Of a stretch of 64,000 nucleotides of DNA, positions 44,801 through 52,789 are shown piece by piece. Positions within the stretch are counted from its first letter, which is position 1, and each line of letters starts with the position of its first letter. A program made the translations under genes and the position numbers. Under the pieces are notes generated by a model. That model made no database searches. It saw nothing but the letters and a program-made list of their open reading frames with translations, and was not told the origin of the DNA. Origin of the DNA: an uncultured Bacteroidota bacterium (GTDB lineage Bacteria > Bacteroidota > Bacteroidia > Chitinophagales > LD1); NCBI GenBank assembly GCA_903861145.1, contig CAIOTH010000042.1, positions 34,236-98,235 on the forward strand, in the 5' to 3' direction.

Positions 44801-45528
44801 ATAAAATGATTACCGAGCTTGAACAAAGTGCACAAAAACTGGCCCGCGGCGAACGCGAAAGCGCATGGCGCGAGATGGCTAAACAGATAGCTCATGAAAT
44901 TAAGAATCCGCTTACGCCAATGAAACTAAGTATTCAATACCTGCAAAGGGCTATTGATGCCGGCGACCCGAATATTGAAGAACTGGCCAAAAGGGTTACT
45001 CGTACTTTAGATGAGCAAATTGAAAATCTATCTTCCATCGCTACAGCTTTTGCTTCGTTTGCAAAAATGCCTAAGGCAAATAACGAGATCATTAACCTAA
45101 ATGAATTATTAAAGTCGATAGCCGAGTTATTTAACCGGGAAATGAGTGCTACCATCACTTTTCAAACCGACTCGATAAGTCCATTGGTTTTTGCGGATAA
45201 AAATCAGTTGGTAAGTGTTTTCAATAACCTGGTAAAAAACGCTGTTCAAAGTATACCCGAAACTCGGGCCGGTTTTGTTGAGATCATAATAAAGGAGGAT
45301 GGCGACTGGGTGCTTATTTCGGTTAAAGACAATGGCAATGGAATACCTAAAGATGTTTACGATAAGGTGTTTGTGCCCAACTTTACCACAAAATCCTCGG
45401 GCACGGGTTTAGGGCTTGCCATTTCAAAACAAATTATTGATGGTGCCGGTGGCTCTATTTGGTTTGAATCGTTTGAAAGCGAAGGAACCTCTTTCTATGT
45501 TAAGTTAAGGAGGAATAACAGCGTTTAG
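41839..45528 (+). CDS. Large NtrY-like membrane sensor histidine kinase
   Basis: The 1229-aa kinase begins at a TTG. It has about ten membrane segments in two clusters (N-terminal, then 200-450 and near 700-770), an extracytoplasmic sensing region with PAS/Cache-like features (about 770-940), a HAMP linker (about 945-1000, SITRPLTIISEKL), HisKA with His1019 in IAHEIKNPLTPMKL and an HATPase (NLVKNAVQS, DNGNGIP, GTGLGLAI). This architecture resembles NtrY, but with a much longer membrane part. No response regulator is adjacent, so its partner is elsewhere. The mazG gene precedes it. Confidence 0.88.
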   Translation: MAGLTGNIKRFILPALLVGAVVIALLKPSTDSLSQVAAKIKNKLNDIEAVFGEAVQNKKLLTDLAHGKENSPLVENLESKGLSLFYYQKDSLIHWTSNTVTPPANAASVENGTSFEKLRNGWYQIMKWHDSTTHETLIGLLPVKNQYPFENKFLKNEFVLGLGVPHNVEITEQKIQGSIAVKSLAGKQLFSLYLAGEEKADEVNLILLMAQLVLLLIVCYYMQWFAAKLVIKQGFIAGFLVLVVSVLVGRAFIFWIEVPSEFSKLELFNPKFYASSVFTGSLGDLIIDALLFNWVLMFWAHFKPRVGAAQKYNSALAWIYLTLVFVLSGLFTWIFRTLVMDSVISFEVYNILNLTSYSLFGMMCLAVILIAHFLVTKEAILSLRAIHVKALHMLLFCLVATGIYCLFAIGSNFYQVTFFSALWTVFFVFTINAILKADGTFSVRNIILYVSLYSILSTYLIENLYERRERNQRRFFAGRLVTDRDFIAEDMFGDISQRINNDAVIKNFFVNPTVTKREVTARLSSLYLSGYFNKYDLKVYTYNKFGNRDKNRDTLSLNYFKHLLKADSVKPLALHYISDTAQNYSYLTFFNYEEDSVFAGTLVIRLLPKIYYGQNVYPELLLGENITTMAENSRYNYAIYKHEKLILQHGDYPYTYFWNKDYVFDEGQYRFIDEDDWEHIIYHFPNDMKVIVTEHQEGLFEPIATFSYLFSFYFLAGVFALLLVRLIDKDTADTGSIFKGFALSFRTRINYSMLSMIVISFVIIGFITISFFSRQYNNFYNDRLTRKGKIIHASLEYFVQQNAVAGETLVTDPLNNALNFEVARLAELNDIDINLYDKDGNLSVASQPAIYDKGLVSKKMNPDAFFELAETKVAQLTAQEAIGGLNYLTIYAPVRNVQGEAIAYLGMPYFERAKNISDDVSSFLVALMNVYVFLLICAAILAYFISNSITRPLTIISEKLRILNLNKKNEPIEWKSKDEIGVLIGEYNKMITELEQSAQKLARGERESAWREMAKQIAHEIKNPLTPMKLSIQYLQRAIDAGDPNIEELAKRVTRTLDEQIENLSSIATAFASFAKMPKANNEIINLNELLKSIAELFNREMSATITFQTDSISPLVFADKNQLVSVFNNLVKNAVQSIPETRAGFVEIIIKEDGDWVLISVKDNGNGIPKDVYDKVFVPNFTTKSSGTGLGLAISKQIIDGAGGSIWFESFESEGTSFYVKLRRNNSV

Positions 45529-45660
45529 CAGGCTTAAAGCTGATGTATTTAGCAATAATTAGGATGTTTTAGGCAATATCCTTATCCTATTACCGATAAG
45601 AATATTTTGATAACCGCCCTGATAAGTTATGTTTGCACCCTGATTGAATTGCTTAGAACT

Positions 45661-46071
45661 ATGAAGAAGGCCGTATTATATACTTTGTGTTTTGGTTTAT
45701 TTGTCGCACTTACAATGCAGCTATCATCATGCTCTAAAAAGGATATTACCAATCCACCGGGTGTTGGCTTTAACGTTATTGACGGCTATATTTCAAGCGA
45801 TACCGTTCTATACCGCCATACAATTGCCACTATATGGGTTTACGCGCACAAATTAGGTGTTAATGATTTGTTGGATAGCGGAAACATAAAGCGCAGCTAT
45901 AACGGTGGTCCGGATACCGTTATTACTAGCATGAAATTTGTGTCAACGGGCTATTCACAATTCTATTCATATCAGTTGGGTGATTCAGGTAACTCGTATA
46001 AATACATCTTCACCTTTTACAACCAAAACAACGTTAGTGGAAGCGATAGTCTCACTATTACAACTAACTAG
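45661..46071 (+). CDS. Small lipoprotein, unknown
   Basis: The protein of 136 aa starts at the ATG at 45661 (the open frame runs back to a TTG). A lipoprotein signal (LTMQLSSCSKKD) is followed by a beta-rich domain of about 110 residues with a VNDLLDSGN and YSQFYSYQLGDSGNSYK pattern. No family is recognised. It lies 130 bp after the kinase gene; a link is only positional. Confidence 0.6.
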   Translation: MKKAVLYTLCFGLFVALTMQLSSCSKKDITNPPGVGFNVIDGYISSDTVLYRHTIATIWVYAHKLGVNDLLDSGNIKRSYNGGPDTVITSMKFVSTGYSQFYSYQLGDSGNSYKYIFTFYNQNNVSGSDSLTITTN

Positions 46072-46244
46072 GGTTTTCGTCCATGAAATTTCTTCATTTA
46101 CCGGCCTAATTAACGCTTAACAAGGTTCACCTTGATAGATTCAGATATATGGCACCTAAATACAATTTTGGTTCGGTAACCAATAGCGATGTATTAGCGT
46201 TAAGTTAATATACCCGACATATTAACTGGCCTAAATTTAATGTT

Positions 46245-46688
46245 ATGATCAGGACCGAAACTTCACCCCCCGGCTCAGACGTAAGTCAGCAACAGGATTG
46301 GCAGCAGCTTTTTGATATGTTGCCCGAGATAAAGCGTACCAAAAGATTTGGAAGGCTGGTAGGTTCCAGGCAAATGCCAGATGGTAATATGTCCTTACCT
46401 TTTTGGCTTGAGGATGAAATTGTTTCAAAGTTCTTTAACACCGCTTACCTGTTAGGTATTGTTTCGGTATTTGATTGGGCCTCGTGGAAGGAAGGGATTG
46501 AAATATTGAACGACACCGACGCCGATTTTAACCGGTATGATTTAGAAACCCTGTGCAAGCTACTTACGTTTGTAGTTCGCTGCGATAAATTTTGCGAAGG
46601 CTACCTTATTAATTGTTTCGAAACCGGTAAAATGATCCAAATTATTGAGGCTTTACAAGCCAAGGTTTATGCTTACCAGCTGGTTTAA
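46245..46688 (+). CDS. DUF6508 family protein
   Basis: The 147-aa soluble protein has the DUF6508 pattern: a central FDWASWKEGIEIL block, the DLETLCKLLTFVVRCDKFCEGYL stretch (with RxDxFxEG) and a short helical end. The family is unknown but widespread in bacteria, often near toxin-antitoxin and defence genes; here no such partner is visible. Start ATG. It ends one base before the convergent MORN gene. Confidence 0.72.
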   Translation: MIRTETSPPGSDVSQQQDWQQLFDMLPEIKRTKRFGRLVGSRQMPDGNMSLPFWLEDEIVSKFFNTAYLLGIVSVFDWASWKEGIEILNDTDADFNRYDLETLCKLLTFVVRCDKFCEGYLINCFETGKMIQIIEALQAKVYAYQLV

Positions 46689-48005
46689 CTAGGGCTGTGT
46701 TTCAGCCTTCTCTTTTATATTATGCACCGTATCGAAAAACGCTTCAGCTATTTGAGTTGATACAGTGTTTTTGCTTCCATTCTCAACTTGTGAATATGTG
46801 GAGTAACCAAATTGGTCAACCTCTTTGCAATAGCCTTTAATCAGGCGGCCGTTCAAAAATTCGCCATAATAACTATCGCCCCTACTGTTGCGTAGTTCGC
46901 CATAACCGGTTCGTTGCCCGTTAACGTAGTTCCCAAAAAACACTTCCCCGTTATCTTTCGAGAGGCTAATGCCATTGGCCAGCTTACCGTTTCTAAAGTC
47001 ACCAAGTAAAAAGCTGCCACTACTATATTTAAGCCAGCCTTTACCATTCATACTATCACGCACATTCTCTCCATAATAAGTGCTGGTTTTTGTTTTTATC
47101 ATACTTCTGCCGTATTGAAAAAGGCCCTTGGTAAAAGTACCATCATAAATATTACCGTTATAAACCCATACGCCCTTTCCATCGGGCAGTCCGTTCTTTT
47201 CTTCACCTCCATACCTTTCCTCATCTCCGTACACATGGGCGTTTTTCATGTACATAGATATTTCATACTCCATTTCATTTCTCATTTTATTTATAAGCTC
47301 GATCAGGTGACCGTTTTCAGCATACAGCGAATCGCGCAGAATAAATAGCTGGGTGTTGAAATTATCGTTCATTAATGAATAGGTTACTGAACTTTCCTTA
47401 GCTATTTGCTCAACTTTTGCCAGGTTATCGGTTGCCTTGGGTTCGATATCCTTTCTATAATTAGGAACCTTGCTGATTTGCAGTTGAGGATAAAACTTGC
47501 GAACCAATTCATTATGCTTCTTAATCCGGAGCCTGGATAAAGGGTCCAGTTCCAGCTCTTTTTGGTCTGCCGTTTTTAATGCATGCAGCACCGGGTAATC
47601 GCGGTTAGTATCTGTAAACGAAAGTAGATAACTATAAGCCGATATTAGCGGAAACACCGTGTCAATGCCGCCCATATTACTGAAAATAAGGCCGCATTTT
47701 TGTGCATCGTATTTTATCACATTCCCTTTGGTATCTGAACCTCCAACGCTTACCGAAACTGTTATTGACGACTTGTCTTTATCGTGGGTAAGAAAAATAG
47801 TATAGAGGTTCTTTTTATTGGCATCGGCAACTTTATACTGGGTTTGGTGCACCGTATTACTTACCGCATATTGTGTCCGGTCGTAGTAAATACTGCTTGT
47901 TACAGCCTTTTCGTCAGTTAGCTTACCGGGAAAATAATCCTGCGCCGACAACCATTGATTAATGGTTAGGATACCGGCAATCAGTAATGTTTTTTTCATA
48001 CCCAT
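46689..48005 (-). CDS. Secreted MORN-repeat protein
   Basis: The 438-aa protein has a signal peptide (residues 1-22), an extracytoplasmic helical domain of about 230 residues and a C-terminal run of MORN-like repeats (about 270-420: YNGNIYDGTF, YYGENVRDS, FLLGDFRNG, FFGNYVNGQ, YYGEFLNGR). MORN repeats are protein/lipid-binding beta hairpins used in membrane-linked scaffolds. It is the third gene of an apparent operon (kinase, zinc-ribbon protein, MORN) with gaps of 27 and 12 bp. Start ATG at 48005 or 47999. Confidence 0.82.
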   Translation of the reverse strand: MGMKKTLLIAGILTINQWLSAQDYFPGKLTDEKAVTSSIYYDRTQYAVSNTVHQTQYKVADANKKNLYTIFLTHDKDKSSITVSVSVGGSDTKGNVIKYDAQKCGLIFSNMGGIDTVFPLISAYSYLLSFTDTNRDYPVLHALKTADQKELELDPLSRLRIKKHNELVRKFYPQLQISKVPNYRKDIEPKATDNLAKVEQIAKESSVTYSLMNDNFNTQLFILRDSLYAENGHLIELINKMRNEMEYEISMYMKNAHVYGDEERYGGEEKNGLPDGKGVWVYNGNIYDGTFTKGLFQYGRSMIKTKTSTYYGENVRDSMNGKGWLKYSSGSFLLGDFRNGKLANGISLSKDNGEVFFGNYVNGQRTGYGELRNSRGDSYYGEFLNGRLIKGYCKEVDQFGYSTYSQVENGSKNTVSTQIAEAFFDTVHNIKEKAETQP

Positions 48006-48017
48006 GATTTATGTTTA

Positions 48018-49046
48018 CTACTCGCAATTCGTTCCATCCACCTTTATAAAGGTCCCTTCAGCCGAATAATACATATAGGGCGAAGAAGTATAGGTTTCAC
48101 TACCCTGCTTAATTTTTACCGTGCATTTGTACTTTAAATAAGAGGCAGATAGTTTCTCCACTAAAGTCAGGTTGTCTACATGTTCAATTTCCGAGGCGCT
48201 GTTAACCGTAATATCGCAACCCGAAAGCCTTTTCCCTACCAAATCTCCTGTTATCCGTGATGCTGTTAATGAGAAACCTGTCGACGAGGGCTTCATAACG
48301 GCAGGCGTAATTGTTGCCGGTTTGTTCACTACCGAGGTAGTGGTTGATATAGCGGGCTTGTTTTCGGCTGGTGTTGCAACCGCTAATAGCTTCTGCGATT
48401 GAGCCGTATCACTGGCGGCCACTATAACTGGCGCGGGCTTTTTGGTTTCCTGCGGCTTAACTGTGGGTGTAACTGCGGCCGGTATGTTATTAGTGGTGGT
48501 ATTAACGGCACTATCGCTTCTACTGTTTAGAACGAAATACGAAAACGCAGCTATCAAAATTGCTAAAACCAAAGCCGCTATAGGAATAAACTTACTTGAG
48601 TAATCTGTCTTCTCTTTTGCCGGTGGTGGTGGTGCGGTATTAAGTTCCGCAACTTCTACTTGTCTACTGCTTTTTAACCACTTCACTTTTTCTTTCAGAA
48701 GCTTGTTTTCGTTGTCTATATCCTCAAGCTCTTTTTTTACGTCTTTAACTAAGTCGAGGGTTTCCTTTTTATACTGCTCGGTTTCTTCCTTAACTCTTAG
48801 CAACTCACTTTTTAGGCTTAAGTCTATCCTTTCACGTTCAAGTCGTTCTGACAATATTATTTCGTTGTCGATTTCGGGTTCAGGGGTTACAATAACTTCC
48901 TCGTGCACCGTAGTTTCAACAATGGGTGCTTCCGGTGCTGAGCTCGTATAGCCGGCAATAAAAAATGGGTTAAATGCGTGGCACACCGGGCAAGCCTTTT
49001 TACCCAAATCAAGCTGATTACCACATTTACTACAAAACTTTTTCAT
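48018..49046 (-). CDS. Zinc-ribbon, coiled-coil, single-TM protein
   Basis: The 342-aa protein has an N-terminal zinc ribbon (Cys5/Cys8 and Cys19/Cys22), a short linker, an acidic coiled coil (about 70-125), one TM helix (about 152-172) and an extracytoplasmic C-terminal domain after a Pro/Thr-rich linker. The topology puts the ribbon inside and the C-terminal domain outside the inner membrane. Function unknown; it sits between the kinase and the MORN gene and could link the cytoplasm with the envelope. Confidence 0.8.
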   Translation of the reverse strand: MKKFCSKCGNQLDLGKKACPVCHAFNPFFIAGYTSSAPEAPIVETTVHEEVIVTPEPEIDNEIILSERLERERIDLSLKSELLRVKEETEQYKKETLDLVKDVKKELEDIDNENKLLKEKVKWLKSSRQVEVAELNTAPPPPAKEKTDYSSKFIPIAALVLAILIAAFSYFVLNSRSDSAVNTTTNNIPAAVTPTVKPQETKKPAPVIVAASDTAQSQKLLAVATPAENKPAISTTTSVVNKPATITPAVMKPSSTGFSLTASRITGDLVGKRLSGCDITVNSASEIEHVDNLTLVEKLSASYLKYKCTVKIKQGSETYTSSPYMYYSAEGTFIKVDGTNCE

Positions 49047-49073
49047 TGTGTTGAATTGAAAATCTGTTATTGA

Positions 49074-50465
49074 TTATAGTTTGGCGTTTAGCTTAAAGTA
49101 AAAATTGCTACCGTGCCCCGGTAGGCTTTCAACCCATATTTTACCATTATGTAACTCAACTATTTTTTTACAAATAGCCAGGCCTATACCATTGCCGGGA
49201 TATTCTTCAGCATCATTAAGTCGGGCAAATAAATTGAACACCTCGTCATGGTGCTTCTTGGAAATGCCAATGCCGTTATCACGTACGCAGAAAATAAACT
49301 GGCCATCGCTCTTATCATGGCCTATATCAATTACAGCTTTTCTGCTCCTGTTTCTGAATTTAAGTGCATTACTCACCAAATGCTTTACAAGCTTTAATAT
49401 CAGTTCTTTATCGCCGGTTGCTTCAGGTAAATCTGAAACACTTACTTCTATACCCGCTTCTTCAATTTCGGGCCCCATTGATTTCAAAACATCCCCTACC
49501 AAATTCTGCATAGATAGGCGCGCGAACGACGGGTTATAGTGCGCAAGGCTTATAAAGCTTTTTACATCTCCCAATAACTTCTCACTTTCATCAACTGATT
49601 TACTTGCCAGTTCGGCACATTGAGCTGCCTCGGTGGCCTTTCCGTTGGCCTCATGCTCGGCAATTAGTTGAAGGTAATTTATAAGCGTATCGAATGGCTC
49701 ATTTAAGGGTGATGCCACACGATGTACCACAACATCTTCCTTAACCACCTCCTCAACTTTTACAATCTCTTTCTTTTCAATTACCAGGATATTGCATGGC
49801 TCACCGTTCCAAAAAAAGTTATTGGTCCGTATTTGTATTTGCTGTTGCAAATCATTTTCAACCAAAACAATGTCCTCACTGTTTAACTCCCGGTAAGTCA
49901 GAAAACTTGAAATTTCTATATGTAAGCTATCGTTGCTTAACATGGCGTTTCCCAACTCGTTGCTATAACATACCTCGCCCGACTTATTAATAATCACCAC
50001 GCCTTCCTTCAGCGTATCAAGCATTAGCATAAACGACTCAATGCGCCCCGTGTATTCTTCAAAAACACGGGTAAGCTTGTTTTCAGTTTCAATTAACTTA
50101 ATAGCGCTGTGTATGGTATTTTGCAGGTATTGAGGCGAAATTTTATTCTTAACCAGGTATTCGGTAGCACCGGCTTTCAATGCCCGGTTTTTAACCTCTT
50201 GCCCATTGACCTCTGATATTAAAATACTGGGTATACGGTTATCCGATAAATAACTTTTTACTGAATGGAACTCCTTATTCTCAATTAAATCCCCATCTAA
50301 CAAAACCACATCCGGGGACGAAGTTTTAAGTAGTATAAGTCCTTGTTGCAGGGTTATAGCATGGTTTACCTTAAACGCATGTCCGTTACTTTGCAACGAC
50401 TGCTGTATTTTGTCAGCGCTATCGGCATTAGCATCCAGTAATAATATATTCGTAAGTTCTTCCAC
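49074..50465 (-). CDS. Hybrid sensor: receiver, PAS-like and histidine kinase
   Basis: The 463-aa soluble protein starts with a receiver domain (about 1-125) with the acceptor-like Asp57, followed by a PAS-like segment (about 135-235), a dimerisation helix with His248 (VVHRVASPL) and an HATPase (KHLVSNALKFR, DNGIGIS, GNGIGLAICKKIV). The start is a GTG. A receiver ahead of the kinase suggests it takes a phosphoryl signal and passes it on. No regulator with a DNA-binding domain is next to it except the divergent XRE gene. Confidence 0.85.
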   Translation of the reverse strand: MEELTNILLLDANADSADKIQQSLQSNGHAFKVNHAITLQQGLILLKTSSPDVVLLDGDLIENKEFHSVKSYLSDNRIPSILISEVNGQEVKNRALKAGATEYLVKNKISPQYLQNTIHSAIKLIETENKLTRVFEEYTGRIESFMLMLDTLKEGVVIINKSGEVCYSNELGNAMLSNDSLHIEISSFLTYRELNSEDIVLVENDLQQQIQIRTNNFFWNGEPCNILVIEKKEIVKVEEVVKEDVVVHRVASPLNEPFDTLINYLQLIAEHEANGKATEAAQCAELASKSVDESEKLLGDVKSFISLAHYNPSFARLSMQNLVGDVLKSMGPEIEEAGIEVSVSDLPEATGDKELILKLVKHLVSNALKFRNRSRKAVIDIGHDKSDGQFIFCVRDNGIGISKKHHDEVFNLFARLNDAEEYPGNGIGLAICKKIVELHNGKIWVESLPGHGSNFYFKLNAKL

Positions 50466-50702
50466 TTTTGCTTTTTACAAAGAAAGACCTAAAACCTAAC
50501 CTCCGGAACCGTGGTTTTGCACGTTTAAGTGTCAGTGTGTCTTTTACAGTGCATGGTCAAAAAATGGCTAAAAACAGGTATGGGGACGGAAAACCGTTGT
50601 TTTAACAACAAAAATATCACGCTCAGAGCAAATATTTTGATAAGGTGTATTTTATTATTACCTTTCGCATAGTGTCAGCCCAACCATTTACACCCATAGC
50701 TT

Positions 50703-50933
50703 ATGGAAAGAAATGTATTTTTAATATCTCTTGGTACCCGTATCCGGATAATCAGGAAGCAAAGAAGCATGACTCAACAGCATTTATCCGATTTATGCGA
50801 AATAGAGAAAGCAAACCTCTCGCGCATTGAATCAGGAAAAACAAATCCAACTATTTTAACTCTGTTAAAGCTGAGTAAATCGTTAGATACCCAACTAACC
50901 GAATTTTTTAACGGTGCCGAATCTCATGTTTAA
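50703..50933 (+). CDS. XRE-family helix-turn-helix regulator
   Basis: The 76-aa protein is a single HTH_XRE domain (about 10-64; SLGTRIRIIRKQRSMTQQ, IEKANLSRIESGKTNP and the LLKLSKSLDTQ end). Proteins of this size bind operators as dimers and often repress their own promoter. It is divergent from the receiver-kinase gene across 237 bp and convergent with the WG-repeat gene, so it may control the kinase operon. Confidence 0.9.
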   Translation: MERNVFLISLGTRIRIIRKQRSMTQQHLSDLCEIEKANLSRIESGKTNPTILTLLKLSKSLDTQLTEFFNGAESHV

Positions 50934-50947
50934 CCGGTAAGTTCAAC

Positions 50948-52789
50948 CTATCCTTTCCCTCTTTTTTTCTTGCCCTTCTTCGAAGCGTTTTTCGGAGCAA
51001 GCAGTTTTTCTATCACCTTACCCGTTTTGTCAATTTTATAACGCTGGCTAATAAAAAGCCCCTTATGCTTAATGTCCTTTTCCTTTTTTGATACAATAGC
51101 AAAACCTTTATCAAAATCGCCGGCGTCTTCGTAAACTGCTGGTATTACAAATGTCCCGGTAAATCCTATATAACCCCATGTGTTTCCGTCCTTACTTACA
51201 GCACAAACGCTGTCTTTAAAATTCGATACATCATGAAAGAAATCTAAAAACAACTGCTTACCTTTAGTATCAATAAAAAACCAATTTGTATCAAGTTCAA
51301 CAGCCGCCGCACCTTCGCTAAAAGCCACGGCATTATTGTATTTAAGGCTTATTACAATCTCACCGGTCTGGTTAATAAATCCATAACGGGCAGCTTTACT
51401 TACAGCGTATAATCCTTCTGTGGGGTCATTCAATTCATCGTAAACGGGTGGCACACTCCACTGGCCCAGTTTATTAATCATACCGTATTTACAACTATCA
51501 ATTTCGCAATCTCCAATCCCGGCGATTGCAAAACCTTTATCAAAGTCGCCGGCGTAGTTAAACGTCAGGTTACCAAACACGTGTTTATTTTCTTTATCAA
51601 TATAAAAATAGTTGCAACGGGTATCACTGCAAGGCTCGTTTCGTACCGAAGCCAGGTTACATTTAAAATCCGAAGCTTCATCATATTGAACCGGTATAAC
51701 CAAAACCAACGAATCAGGTGCCGCCGGTTTTGCGTATCCGTATTTATCCTCCTGCTTAAATGGCCTCAGGTCTAGTTTCGCAAGCTCAAGGTCTTTAAGC
51801 GCCCTGCCTTTATCGGGGAAGTCGCCCTGCTCATCTAGAAATTTTCTATAAGCTTCTTCAGTTCCAACCGCCGTGCTTAGCAAATAAAGCTTTTGCCATG
51901 CATCGCTGATATTTCGATTGCTACTATAGTTTCTTATAAAGTTTTTGAACTCGGCAATACTTTGGCTGTGCGTGGCCAGTACATAAACACTATCCTGCAT
52001 ACTGTTAAATGCGGGATGCTCCTTATAATTACTTACAAACTCCTTATACCCTTCCAAATCGTGCCGGTTATTATAATATTCCACCAACCGGCCCTCGTAA
52101 TTTTTCTTTGCATCCTTTATATAAGCACCGTTTGGATATTGGTCTAAATACTTTTTGTAGGAAGGATAAGTTTTGTCAGCAGTGGTTTGCTCGTATAAAA
52201 GCTTTTCATAAAGCTCTTTTGCCTCAGGTGTCTGGTCGGCGGTGGGGTAAGTCCTGATAAAAGTATCCAAGGCAAACGGATCATTCTTGGCCCGTGCACG
52301 TATGTATGCCTTTTGGTTGCGCATATTAACCGAGCGGTCTATTAAACCCGAATCGCTATAATTGTCAATAAAAAACTGGTACGATTCCACTGTATTGTTC
52401 CTCTCGGCAAAAACATATGCTGCCTGGTTAATATCCTGTTGCAATGCCTTTATGGTATAATCTCTAACACCCAGTACCAAATACTTTTTGGTCTGCTTGT
52501 CATCTGGGTTCATGGGCAATTTCTTTGCAGCTTTCTTAATGTAAACATTGGCCGAATCGAGATTATACAGCTTATTATCTTTCAGAAAATAAAACTTAGC
52601 CAAGCCAAAATTTGCCGCTGCGTTATCCGGTTCATCAACAACAACCTCTTGCAGGTATTTTTGCGCATTGATATAGTCACCGGTGTTAAGGTATTTAAAT
52701 GCCTTAGTCAGGTCGCTCGAAAAAGCGGCCATTTGCATGCTTGCAAAAGCGGCAATAATCAAAACCCGTATCAAAAACACTCGTCTCAT
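50948..52789 (-). CDS. Secreted TPR and WG-repeat protein
   Basis: The 613-aa protein has a signal peptide (to about 24), TPR-like helical repeats in the first half and several WG-type repeats in the second (YGFINQTGEIVISLKY, WFFIDTKGKQLF, WGYIGFTGTFVIPAVYEDAGDF, FDKGFAIVSKK), ending in a Lys-rich tail (KNASKKGKKKRGKG). WG repeats are beta-propeller-like binding modules of unknown ligand. Its ATG overlaps the stop of the upstream CoA-transferase gene by 4 bp, so the two are translationally coupled. Confidence 0.85.
   Translation of the reverse strand: MRRVFLIRVLIIAAFASMQMAAFSSDLTKAFKYLNTGDYINAQKYLQEVVVDEPDNAAANFGLAKFYFLKDNKLYNLDSANVYIKKAAKKLPMNPDDKQTKKYLVLGVRDYTIKALQQDINQAAYVFAERNNTVESYQFFIDNYSDSGLIDRSVNMRNQKAYIRARAKNDPFALDTFIRTYPTADQTPEAKELYEKLLYEQTTADKTYPSYKKYLDQYPNGAYIKDAKKNYEGRLVEYYNNRHDLEGYKEFVSNYKEHPAFNSMQDSVYVLATHSQSIAEFKNFIRNYSSNRNISDAWQKLYLLSTAVGTEEAYRKFLDEQGDFPDKGRALKDLELAKLDLRPFKQEDKYGYAKPAAPDSLVLVIPVQYDEASDFKCNLASVRNEPCSDTRCNYFYIDKENKHVFGNLTFNYAGDFDKGFAIAGIGDCEIDSCKYGMINKLGQWSVPPVYDELNDPTEGLYAVSKAARYGFINQTGEIVISLKYNNAVAFSEGAAAVELDTNWFFIDTKGKQLFLDFFHDVSNFKDSVCAVSKDGNTWGYIGFTGTFVIPAVYEDAGDFDKGFAIVSKKEKDIKHKGLFISQRYKIDKTGKVIEKLLAPKNASKKGKKKRGKG

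Noticed and set aside
49105..49539. Open frame of 144 codons opposite the receiver-kinase
   Set aside because: It lies wholly over the HATPase region of a clear kinase; a shadow.
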